From NCBI GenBank assembly GCA_946481205.1, contig CAMLNB010000035.1:1-20659 (forward strand): a stretch of DNA of 20,659 nt, in the 5' to 3' direction. The notes below the pieces were generated by a model, which was given only the letters and a program-made list of their open reading frames with translations, did no database searches and had not been told where the DNA came from. Positions 15,041 to 20,659 of the stretch are shown here, one piece after another. A program made the translations under genes and the position numbers. The stretch is from an uncultured Kangiella sp. Its GTDB lineage: Bacteria > Pseudomonadota > Gammaproteobacteria > Enterobacterales > DSM-103792. The first letter of the stretch is position 1. Each line of letters begins with the position of its first letter.

Positions 15041-15075
15041 TCCCGCTATCGGGAGGCCGTTTCCCTATATCGGGA
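15041..15075. promoter_or_regulatory. Tandem palindromic candidate enhancer sites for the sigma-54 regulator
   Basis: TCCCGCTATCGGGA (15041-15054) and TCCCTATATCGGGA (15062-15075) have centres 21 bp apart, two helical turns, so both face the same side of DNA. They lie about 130 and 151 bp upstream of the predicted sigma-54 start. A third copy occurs before the second proposed target gene at 11718-11731. Confidence 0.6.
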
Positions 15076-15130
15076 GGAAGTGTATCGAGACCTCGACCGG
15101 TCTCGTTGGCGAATGCGACCAAACCCTGGT

Positions 15131-15159
15131 TTGACAAGCCAAATTGAAAAGAGTAACTT
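15131..15159 (+). promoter_or_regulatory. Sigma-70 promoter of the arsR-type operon
   Basis: TTGACA (15131-15136), a 17-bp spacer and TAACTT (15154-15159). The predicted start near 15166 lies after the TTG at 15144 and before the GTG at 15201, which supports the GTG as the true start of the regulator. Confidence 0.75.
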
Positions 15160-15169
15160 TTTGGTTACT
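15152..15169. promoter_or_regulatory. Probable ArsR-type operator overlapping the -10 box
   Basis: A perfect inverted repeat AGTAAC-TTTTTG-GTTACT covers the -10 and start site. ArsR-family repressors typically bind such short repeats at their own promoter, so autorepression is the likely mode. Confidence 0.65.
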
Positions 15170-15200
15170 TATTTCTGTGTGTCGAACCGTGGGAGGGCCA

Positions 15201-15668
15201 GTGCAAGAAGCGGAGCTTGATGCCGTCTTTCTGGCTCTGGCCAGTACGACCCGCCGGCAACTGCTGGATCTGATTGCTGCTCAGCCGGGGGCTACCCTGG
15301 GCCAGCTGGCCGAGCAGTTTGCGATGAGTCGCATTGGCCTGCTGAAGCACCTGAACGTGCTGCAGGACGCGGGGCTGGTGCTGTCGGAGAAGGTCGGCCG
15401 CGAGCGGCCGCTGTACTTCAATCCGGTGCCCTTGCAACTGATACACGAGCGCTGGGACGACCAGTACCGCAGCTTCTGGGCCAGTCAATTGACCCGGTTG
15501 AAATACGCGGTGGAGCAGGGCAACACCGGCCCGTCTGCGGCCGCCGCCGTGATCGCAACGGGCGCTGAAGAAACGCCGCGCCAACGGCGCAAGAACGCAT
15601 CAACAAGCGAAAAAGCCGCGGGTAAAAAAGCCGCAGTTAAAAAAGCCACAACGACGCAGGGAGACTAA
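15201..15668 (+). CDS. ArsR-family winged-helix transcriptional regulator with Lys/Ala-rich tail
   Basis: 155 residues from GTG 15201, which follows GGGAGG by 4-5 nt. The winged helix-turn-helix occupies roughly 5-80: LALASTTRRQLLDLI opens the first helices, LGQLAEQFAMSRIGLLKHLNVL is the recognition part, and VGRERPLYF lies in the wing. There is no cysteine, so it is not a thiolate metal sensor. It belongs with the ArsR proteins found next to SRPBCC/AHSA1 genes. Residues 125-150 are unusual, a basic tail with repeated Lys-Lys-Ala (GKKAAVKKA), resembling the DNA-coating tails of AlgP/histone-H1-like proteins. The stop is 2 nt before the next start. It probably represses its own operon through the repeat at 15152-15169. 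Confidence 0.88.
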   Translation: MQEAELDAVFLALASTTRRQLLDLIAAQPGATLGQLAEQFAMSRIGLLKHLNVLQDAGLVLSEKVGRERPLYFNPVPLQLIHERWDDQYRSFWASQLTRLKYAVEQGNTGPSAAAAVIATGAEETPRQRRKNASTSEKAAGKKAAVKKATTTQGD

Positions 15669-15670
15669 GC

Positions 15671-16183
15671 ATGGCCGACAGTAACCGTCTGGTGTCCAAA
15701 ATTACCATCCGCGGCAGCATTGAGGTGATCTGGCGTGAGCTGACCAAGAACAATGAACCGCAGGCTGCCGTGTTCAATGCCTGGTTGCACGCGCAGTCCT
15801 TGCTGCCCGGCGCTCGGCTGCAAATGCGCACCGGCGATGGCAAGAACGTCTTGGTGATCGGCACCGTGGTCGATTTCGATCCGCCGCACCGTTTCGCGCA
15901 CACCTTCCGCTTCACCCAATACGATGATCCGGAATGCACGGTGATCTACGAGCTGAAACCGGTGCCGGAAGGCGTCGAGGTGTCACTGATTGTCGAAAAC
16001 CTGCCGGTTGGCACTCGCACCGCCAAGGAGATGCAGGGTGGCAGCACGATGATTCTGAACACACTGAAAGCGGTGGTCGAAACCGGCAAGCCGGCGTTCG
16101 GTACCCGAGTCATGTACTGGTTGTTCGGCAAGATGGGCTTTGTTTTGCCGGCACGTACCAAAGTCGAAAACTGGCCACTGTAG
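15671..16183 (+). CDS. SRPBCC/AHSA1-domain protein
   Basis: 170-residue protein with the START-like helix-grip fold named after the Hsp90 co-chaperone Aha1. It begins with the typical SKITIRGSIEVIWRELT strand-helix, continues with strands such as VLVIGTVVDFDPPHRFAHTFRF, and carries a long C-terminal helix. Bacterial members bind hydrophobic ligands in a central cavity; the ligand here is unknown. Pairing with an ArsR regulator is very common for this family. GGGAG precedes the start, and the gene follows the regulator by 2 nt. Confidence 0.85.
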   Translation: MADSNRLVSKITIRGSIEVIWRELTKNNEPQAAVFNAWLHAQSLLPGARLQMRTGDGKNVLVIGTVVDFDPPHRFAHTFRFTQYDDPECTVIYELKPVPEGVEVSLIVENLPVGTRTAKEMQGGSTMILNTLKAVVETGKPAFGTRVMYWLFGKMGFVLPARTKVENWPL

Positions 16184-16241
16184 CCAGCGTGAGCATGAGT
16201 CAATCGAGTGAAGATGGAACGCATGAAGGAGGAGTGCAGCG

Positions 16242-16808
16242 ATGACCGACAAAGTGCAGAGTGCCGAAGCCAGTCAGTGGAAGAATCTGGAAGCGCAAAC
16301 CGGCAAAACCCAGGCGCAGTGGCTGGCACTGGCCAATCAGCAGGCGTTTGCCAAACACGGTGAACTGGTGGCGTGGCTGAAAGCCGAGCATCAGATCGGC
16401 CATGGCTATGCCAACCTGATCGCAATTCGCGCTCGCGAAGCCGCCGCTGGTGGTGCTGCGTCGGAAGATGATTTGGTCACCGCGCAATACGCCGGTAACA
16501 AGGCCGCGCTCAAACCGATCTATGAAACGATGCTGGCGTTTGTGCAAACGCTCGGCAAGGATGTCGAAATCAGTCCGAAGAAGACTTATGTCAGTTTGCG
16601 TCGCAGCAAGCAATTTGCCCTGATTCAGTCGTCAACGGCGACCCGGCTGGATTTGGGTTTGAATCTGAAAGGCGTCGAGCCGGGCGGCAAACTGGAAGCT
16701 TCCGGTAGTTTCAATGCCATGTGTACGCATCGGGTCCGGCTGGAATCGGCTGCCGATTTCACCGCTGAAGTCAAAGGCTGGTTGAAGCAGGCGTATCAGG
16801 CGGCTTAA
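16242..16808 (+). CDS. DUF4287/DUF5655-type protein
   Basis: 188 residues, function unknown. The N-terminal part (about 12-65: KNLEAQTGKTQAQWLAL, then HQIGHGYANLIA) matches the DUF4287 pattern as I remember it. The second half, from about 85 (YAGNKAALKPIYETMLAF, ISPKKTYVSLRRSKQFALI), matches DUF5655, a putative nucleic-acid or substrate-binding fold. Such proteins often accompany AHSA1 and ArsR genes, as here. A strong AAGGAGGA site lies before the ATG, and a 58-bp gap separates it from the AHSA1 gene. It is the last gene of the operon, which ends at a strong terminator. Confidence 0.75.
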   Translation: MTDKVQSAEASQWKNLEAQTGKTQAQWLALANQQAFAKHGELVAWLKAEHQIGHGYANLIAIRAREAAAGGAASEDDLVTAQYAGNKAALKPIYETMLAFVQTLGKDVEISPKKTYVSLRRSKQFALIQSSTATRLDLGLNLKGVEPGGKLEASGSFNAMCTHRVRLESAADFTAEVKGWLKQAYQAA

Positions 16809-16810
16809 AC

Positions 16811-16846
16811 AAAAACCGGGAACAGCGCTGGCTGTTCCCGGTTTTT
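16811..16846. terminator. Bidirectional terminator between convergent genes
   Basis: A perfect 16-bp stem (16811-16826 with 16831-16846, loop GCTG) with AAAAA at one end and TTTTT at the other. It serves the ArsR operon on the plus strand and the peptidase gene ending at 16876 on the minus strand. Confidence 0.95.
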
Positions 16847-16875
16847 GCGTGTAACGGCTGTCGCTTTTCTCGCGC

Positions 16876-18549
16876 TTATTTCGGCATTTCGCTTAGCGCC
16901 TTGCGCTCTTTCGCGCGCTGGCGCTTGTCGGCTTTTTCTTTCTCTTGTTGCTGCTCCAGCTCGCTCGGCGCGGTTGGCATCGGTTTGCGTGGCACGCGGC
17001 TTTCCGCCATCGCTGCCTTGTACGCAAACGTCGCCATCACCACGGCGGCCTGGCGCATATCATCCGGCAGCACGTGATCGTAGGAATCGACGTGGGTGTG
17101 GTGCAGGCGCGGCATGTAGTCGAGCGGATCCTGGACAAACTGGAAGCCGGGCAGGCCAACATTGTCGAAGGATTCGTGATCGGTGCCGCCGGTGGCGTTG
17201 GCGTTAATCGTGCCTTCGCTCAGATCGGCCAGCGGGCCAAACCACTCGCTGAACAGCGATTTCACCGCGACGTTGCCTTCGGTGTAAATGCCGCGGAATT
17301 TGCCGCTGCCGTTGTCCATATTGAAGTACACCGAGAAGCGATCGTAATCCGGCTTTTTGCTGATCGGCCAACCCGGCGAGCTCCAGTACCACGGGGTCAG
17401 GTTGCGTTCTTCCGGATCAGTCGGTTTGGGCCGTGTTGCCAGATGTTGTTCGACATACGCACGCGAGCCGTACAGACCTTGTTCCTCGCCTGACCACAGA
17501 CCGATGCGAATCGTCCGCTTCGGTTTGATATCGAGCGCTTTCAGAATCCGCATGGCTTCCATCGTCACCGCCACGCCGGCCGCATTGTCGACGCCACCGG
17601 TGCTGGCATGCCAGGAGTCGAGGTGAGCGCCAATCATGACGATTTCCGGATTTTTGTCGGTGCCCGGGAGCTCGGCGATGGTGTTGTAGGATTTGCTGTC
17701 ATCATCATGGAAGCGGGCATCGACGGCCAGCGCGATACGTGGTGTCTGGCCCTTTTCCAGCAAACGCAGCAGGAAGTGGTAGTGCTCGGCCGACAGAATC
17801 ATCGCCGGCACCGGAAAGGTTTTGCCAACGCGCTGATCGTGACCGAACACACGAATCAAACCGCCATCGCGGCTACTGCGATAGAGCGCAGCCTTGGCGT
17901 TTTCTTTTTTCAGGAACGCAGCAACTGCCTCGCGAAAGGCCAAGCGCTTGCGGTTCTGGGCAATCGAATCCGGCGCGCCATGGGCGTGACTGGCGGGACG
18001 CTTCAGATCCAGATTTTTCATCTTGCCGAGATCGTCGCTGCTGTAGCGCTTGAAAATTTCCGGATTCGGTTCGCCGATGTCTTCCGGTTCGCTGAGCAGC
18101 ACAATCTTGCCGTTTACTTTGCCGCGGTATTTTTCCAGCTCGGCTTCGGTAACGGCATCGACAAAGAACACGTCGCCTTCGATTGTGCCATTGCTACCCG
18201 GCGTCCAGGCTACTGGCAAACCCATCAGCGGAGCTTTGCGCGGCGCCAGCAATTGCACGGTGGCGCTGTCGTAGCTCCAGCCACGGCCGAACTCAAACCC
18301 TTCCAGGTGAACGTTCGAAAGCCCCCAGGCTTTCAACTGCTCGACAGTCCAGGCGCTGGCCTGCTGCATCTGCGGCGAACCGGTCAGACGCGGACCGATG
18401 CCATCGGTCAGCTGCTGCAGCGTCGTCATCACCTGCGAGTGATACAGGCCTTCATCACGGATGCGGTTGATGGTTTCCAGATCGGTTTTGGCGCTGGCGC
18501 TGAAAGCGGCACCGAGCAGGGCGGTCAGCAGCAGGGGACGTAAGGCCAC
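16876..18549 (-). CDS. Secreted M28-family zinc peptidase (carboxypeptidase Q-like)
   Basis: 557 residues from GTG 18549, with a signal peptide at 1-20. GGAG lies 8 nt before this GTG. The in-frame ATG at 18591 falls inside the proposed promoter and lacks a ribosome site. A PA-like insert spans about 95-260, followed by the M28 metallopeptidase domain. Zinc ligands and catalytic residues can be placed: H309 and D321 (GAHLDSWHASTGGVDN), E355/E356 (WSGEE), D412 (NMDNGSG) and H458 (GTDHESFD). The order matches co-catalytic di-zinc aminopeptidases and PGCP/carboxypeptidase Q. It likely cleaves dipeptides or peptide ends outside the cytoplasm. The last 45 residues are a Lys/Glu-rich charged tail that is not part of the catalytic fold. 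Confidence 0.9.
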   Translation of the reverse strand: MALRPLLLTALLGAAFSASAKTDLETINRIRDEGLYHSQVMTTLQQLTDGIGPRLTGSPQMQQASAWTVEQLKAWGLSNVHLEGFEFGRGWSYDSATVQLLAPRKAPLMGLPVAWTPGSNGTIEGDVFFVDAVTEAELEKYRGKVNGKIVLLSEPEDIGEPNPEIFKRYSSDDLGKMKNLDLKRPASHAHGAPDSIAQNRKRLAFREAVAAFLKKENAKAALYRSSRDGGLIRVFGHDQRVGKTFPVPAMILSAEHYHFLLRLLEKGQTPRIALAVDARFHDDDSKSYNTIAELPGTDKNPEIVMIGAHLDSWHASTGGVDNAAGVAVTMEAMRILKALDIKPKRTIRIGLWSGEEQGLYGSRAYVEQHLATRPKPTDPEERNLTPWYWSSPGWPISKKPDYDRFSVYFNMDNGSGKFRGIYTEGNVAVKSLFSEWFGPLADLSEGTINANATGGTDHESFDNVGLPGFQFVQDPLDYMPRLHHTHVDSYDHVLPDDMRQAAVVMATFAYKAAMAESRVPRKPMPTAPSELEQQQEKEKADKRQRAKERKALSEMPK

Positions 18550-18586
18550 GGGATAGTCTCCGGTAAGCAGAAGCGAGGGCTGCCGG

Positions 18587-18615
18587 AGCATAACGTCGGT
18601 ACCAGCTGGTGAAAA
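18587..18615 (-). promoter_or_regulatory. Putative sigma-70 promoter of the M28 peptidase
   Basis: Minus strand TTTTCA (18610-18615), a 17-bp spacer and TATGCT (18587-18592). The predicted start is near 18580, about 31 nt before the GTG start. Confidence 0.5.
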
Positions 18616-18641
18616 CCAGTGGCAACAGATTCTGACAAAGA

Positions 18642-18669
18642 AAAAGCCCGCTCGAGGGAGCGGGCTTTT
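18642..18669 (-). terminator. Terminator of the tRNA-Val gene
   Basis: A 12-bp perfect stem (18642-18653 with 18658-18669, loop of 4) is followed on the minus strand by TTTCTTTG. It begins 5 nt beyond the CCA end of the tRNA and separates it from the peptidase gene. Confidence 0.92.
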
Positions 18670-18673
18670 GAAT

Positions 18674-18749
18674 TGGTGGGCGCTAACGGGCTCGAACCGC
18701 TGACCCCCTCCTTGTAAGGGAGATGCTCTACCAACTGAGCTAAGCGCCC
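18674..18749 (-). tRNA. tRNA-Val (UAC)
   Basis: A 76-nt cloverleaf with encoded CCA. The 7-bp acceptor pairs GGGCGCT with AGCGCCC. The D arm has GCTC-AGTTGGTA-GAGC, the anticodon loop is CTTACAA with anticodon TAC, and the T arm contains TTCGAGC. The anticodon stem has one U-G pair. A single-gene unit with its own promoter and terminator. Confidence 0.97.
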
Positions 18750-18797
18750 GAGTACTGCGTTTACTGCATTTTCCGGTCGGGTCCGGAAAGGCGCGCC

Positions 18798-18826
18798 ATC
18801 ATAGGGATCGAACCCACTGAGGTCAA
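18798..18826 (-). promoter_or_regulatory. Sigma-70 promoter of tRNA-Val
   Basis: Minus strand TTGACC (18821-18826), a 17-bp spacer, TATGAT (18798-18803) and then a GC-rich discriminator GGCGCGCC, the form expected for a stringently controlled stable-RNA promoter. Confidence 0.88.
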
Positions 18827-18870
18827 GCGTTGCCGGAACATTCTCTGCCCGCCAAAGCCGTTGGCGGCGC

Positions 18871-18879
18871 TGCTACAAT
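18871..18879 (+). promoter_or_regulatory. Extended -10 promoter of gltX
   Basis: TGC-TACAAT, an extended -10, is followed by GCCGGCCCC. The spaced -35 position is poor (GCCAAA). It lies 83 bp before the gltX start, back to back with the tRNA-Val promoter. Confidence 0.6.
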
Positions 18880-18961
18880 GCCGGCCCCGTTCGGCCTGCC
18901 CCCTTTCTCTTGAAAACCGGCACACCGAAACAGGCACCCCGACCCGAGGAATGTCCAGAAC

Positions 18962-20368
18962 ATGACCGTCCGTACCCGTTTCGCACCGAGCCCGACTGGT
19001 TACCTGCATGTCGGTGGCGCCCGCACCGCACTGTATTCCTATTTGTATGCCCATCGCATGGGCGGCCAGTATGTGCTGCGGATCGAAGACACCGATTTGG
19101 AGCGTTCGACCGATGCGGCCGTGCAGGCGATTTTCGATGGCTTGAACTGGCTGGGCCTGAAAGAAGACGAAGGTCCTTTTTTCCAGACCAAGCGCTTTGA
19201 TCGCTACAAGGACGTGATCCAGCAGATGCTGAAAGCGGGCACCGCCTATCGCTGCACCTGCACAAAAGAGCGGCTGGAACAGCTGCGCGCCGATCAGGAA
19301 GCGCGCAAGGAAAAGCCGCGGTATGACGGTCACTGTCGCAATAATCCGCCGGCGGATGACGGTACGCCGTTTGTCGTCCGGTTCAAGAACCCGATCGGTG
19401 GCGTGGTCGCCTGGGACGATTTGATTCTCGGCCGCATCGAAATTGCCAACGATGAGCTGGATGATCTGATCATCGCCCGCACCGATGGCTCGCCGACTTA
19501 CAACTTCTGTGTCGTGGTCGATGACTACGACATGAAAATCAGCCACGTCATCCGCGGTAACGATCACGTCTCGAACACGCCAAAGCAGATTAACATTCTG
19601 CTGGCGCTCGGCGGCACGCTGCCGCAGTACGGCCACCTGCCGATGATTCTCGGTCAGGATGGTCAGAAACTGTCCAAACGACACGGCGCGGTCAGCGTGA
19701 TCCAATACCGCGATGAAGGCTATTTACCGCAGGCGCTGCTGAATTATCTGGTCCGGCTTGGCTGGTCACACGGTGACCAGGAAATCTTCTCGATGGCCGA
19801 GATGATTGCGCATTTCGACGTGAAAAACGTCAACAAATCGGCCGCGGCATTCGACACCAAAAAACTGCTGTGGCTGAACCATCACTACATCAAGAGCTCG
19901 CCGGCCGAAGAAGTGGCCGCGCATCTTGCGTGGCATATGCAGGATCAAGCGATTGATCTGAGCAAAGGCCCGGCGCTGGCGAAAGTCGTCGCCGCGCAAG
20001 CCGAGCGTTGCGACAACCTGCGCACCATGGCGCAGCAAAGCCGCTACTTCTATCAGGAGTTTGAGGACTACGATGCAGGGTCGGCAGAAAAGCAACTGAC
20101 GGCGCAAACGCGCACGGCGCTGGCGGCTTTGCGCGAACAGTTGGCAGCGCTTGCTGAGTGGAACGCTGCAGCAATTCATGCGGCCGTTGATGCCGTGTGC
20201 AAAGCGCTGGGCCTGGGTTTTGGCAAAGTCGCACCGCCGCTGCGTGTGGCGATCACCGGTTCGACCGCGTCGCCAAGTATCGACATCACGGCGGAGTTGA
20301 TCGGCAAAAACCGGGTGCTGGCGCGCATCGATCGGGCGTTGGCGCATATCGACCAAAAAGCCGCGTAA
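18962..20368 (+). CDS. gltX: Glutamyl-tRNA synthetase
   Basis: 468-residue class-I aminoacyl-tRNA synthetase that charges tRNA-Glu with glutamate. The HIGH-type motif is HVGG (16-19) in [16 protein letters not shown], and the KMSKS-type motif is KLSKR (236-240). Cysteines C98, C100 and C125 form the zinc-binding element known from the E. coli enzyme. The helical anticodon-binding region occupies roughly 320-468. Length matches E. coli GltX (471). The ribosome site GAGGAA is about 10 nt upstream. A cognate tRNA-Glu gene lies just downstream at 20582. Confidence 0.97.
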   Translation: MTVRTRFAPSPTGYLHVGGARTALYSYLYAHRMGGQYVLRIEDTDLERSTDAAVQAIFDGLNWLGLKEDEGPFFQTKRFDRYKDVIQQMLKAGTAYRCTCTKERLEQLRADQEARKEKPRYDGHCRNNPPADDGTPFVVRFKNPIGGVVAWDDLILGRIEIANDELDDLIIARTDGSPTYNFCVVVDDYDMKISHVIRGNDHVSNTPKQINILLALGGTLPQYGHLPMILGQDGQKLSKRHGAVSVIQYRDEGYLPQALLNYLVRLGWSHGDQEIFSMAEMIAHFDVKNVNKSAAAFDTKKLLWLNHHYIKSSPAEEVAAHLAWHMQDQAIDLSKGPALAKVVAAQAERCDNLRTMAQQSRYFYQEFEDYDAGSAEKQLTAQTRTALAALREQLAALAEWNAAAIHAAVDAVCKALGLGFGKVAPPLRVAITGSTASPSIDITAELIGKNRVLARIDRALAHIDQKAA

Positions 20369-20374
20369 GAGTTG

Positions 20375-20403
20375 TTGACAGGGGCCGGAGCCACCCCTAA
20401 AAT
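20375..20403 (+). promoter_or_regulatory. Sigma-70 promoter of the tRNA-Ala / tRNA-Glu unit
   Basis: TTGACA (20375-20380), a 17-bp spacer, TAAAAT (20398-20403) and a GC-rich discriminator GCGCGCC. It starts just after the gltX stop and lies 13 bp before tRNA-Ala. Confidence 0.9.
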
Positions 20404-20416
20404 GCGCGCCTCTTTC

Positions 20417-20492
<76 letters not shown>

Positions 20493-20499
20493 GCTTCCT

Positions 20500-20524
20500 G
20501 AGGGGCCGTCTCTAGCGGCCCCTC
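20500..20524 (+). other. Stem-loop between tRNA-Ala and tRNA-Glu
   Basis: A perfect 9-bp stem GAGGGGCCG/CGGCCCCTC with a 7-nt loop, 7 nt after tRNA-Ala. No T-tract follows, so it is more likely a processing signal in a joint precursor than a terminator. No separate promoter for tRNA-Glu is obvious in 20525-20581. Confidence 0.55.
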
Positions 20525-20581
20525 GTAGTTACAGAAGTCTGTGACAGGAAGTTGGTAAGCAGTACCGAAAGAACAGGTTTA

Positions 20582-20657
20582 GTCCCCATCGTCTAGAGGC
20601 CTAGGACATCGCCCTTTCACGGCGGTAACCGGGGTTCGAATCCCCGTGGGGACGCCA
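20582..20657 (+). tRNA. tRNA-Glu (UUC)
   Basis: A 76-nt cloverleaf ending GCCA. The acceptor is GTCCCCA/TGGGGAC, the anticodon loop CTTTCAC with anticodon TTC, and the T loop TTCGAAT. It stands two bases before the window end, so further genes in the same transcript may follow. Confidence 0.96.
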
Positions 20658-20659
20658 AA

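Larger units (their letters stand above)
14845..15200. other. Divergent regulatory region between the 115-residue gene and the ArsR operon
   Basis: 356 bp without a supported gene. From left to right it holds the leader and sigma-54 promoter of the minus-strand gene, an A/T-tract, two TCCC-N6-GGGA palindromes, then the sigma-70 promoter and operator of the arsR-type gene. Each element is entered separately. The stretch 15076-15130 shows nothing further. Confidence 0.75.

Noticed and set aside
17608..18543. 311-codon open frame on the plus strand
   Set aside because: Antisense shadow of the M28 peptidase; no domain features and no ribosome site.

Overview
The window reads as a chromosomal segment of a GC-rich gammaproteobacterium. 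The order accD-folC-dedD-cvpA-purF matches Escherichia coli and relatives, and gltX sits among tRNA genes. I cannot name the genus. There is no insertion sequence, phage gene, integrase or CRISPR array. The only partial feature is the far left edge (1-60), which holds nothing I recognise.

Left part (1-7400). A fold-III PLP-dependent ornithine/lysine-type decarboxylase runs leftwards. It has a leader of about 170 nt containing a terminator-like hairpin. Divergent from it runs the housekeeping row accD (fatty acid synthesis), folC (folate polyglutamylation), dedD (SPOR-domain division protein), cvpA and purF (purine synthesis), followed by a small PlsC-type acyltransferase.

Middle (7400-15100). 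A 1085-residue envelope sensor comes first: signal peptide, 14 propeller blades, Y_Y_Y domain, one membrane helix, coiled coil, and a GGDEF domain whose signature has decayed to DSDVF. A strong bidirectional terminator separates it from a leftward cluster that is the most interesting part of the window. That cluster is a 115-residue membrane-anchored helical protein, a sensor histidine kinase, a sigma-54-type response regulator and a 249-residue secreted histidine-containing protein. Both flanking small-protein genes have a sigma-54 (-24/-12) promoter. Each promoter has, 120-150 bp upstream, a 14-bp palindrome of the form TCCC-N6-GGGA, with two copies 21 bp apart in one case. The arrangement suggests a self-contained, possibly undescribed envelope-response regulon, organised like ZraSR/ZraP but with different proteins and a different operator.

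Right part (15100-20659). An ArsR-type repressor, whose promoter carries an AGTAAC/GTTACT operator, leads an operon with an AHSA1/SRPBCC protein and a DUF4287-type protein. After a shared bidirectional terminator comes a convergent secreted M28 zinc peptidase. Then follow tRNA-Val(UAC) on the minus strand, and gltX, tRNA-Ala(GGC) and tRNA-Glu(UUC) on the plus strand, with clear sigma-70 promoters at tRNA-Val and tRNA-Ala. All domain and family calls come from reading motifs by eye; no database search was made.
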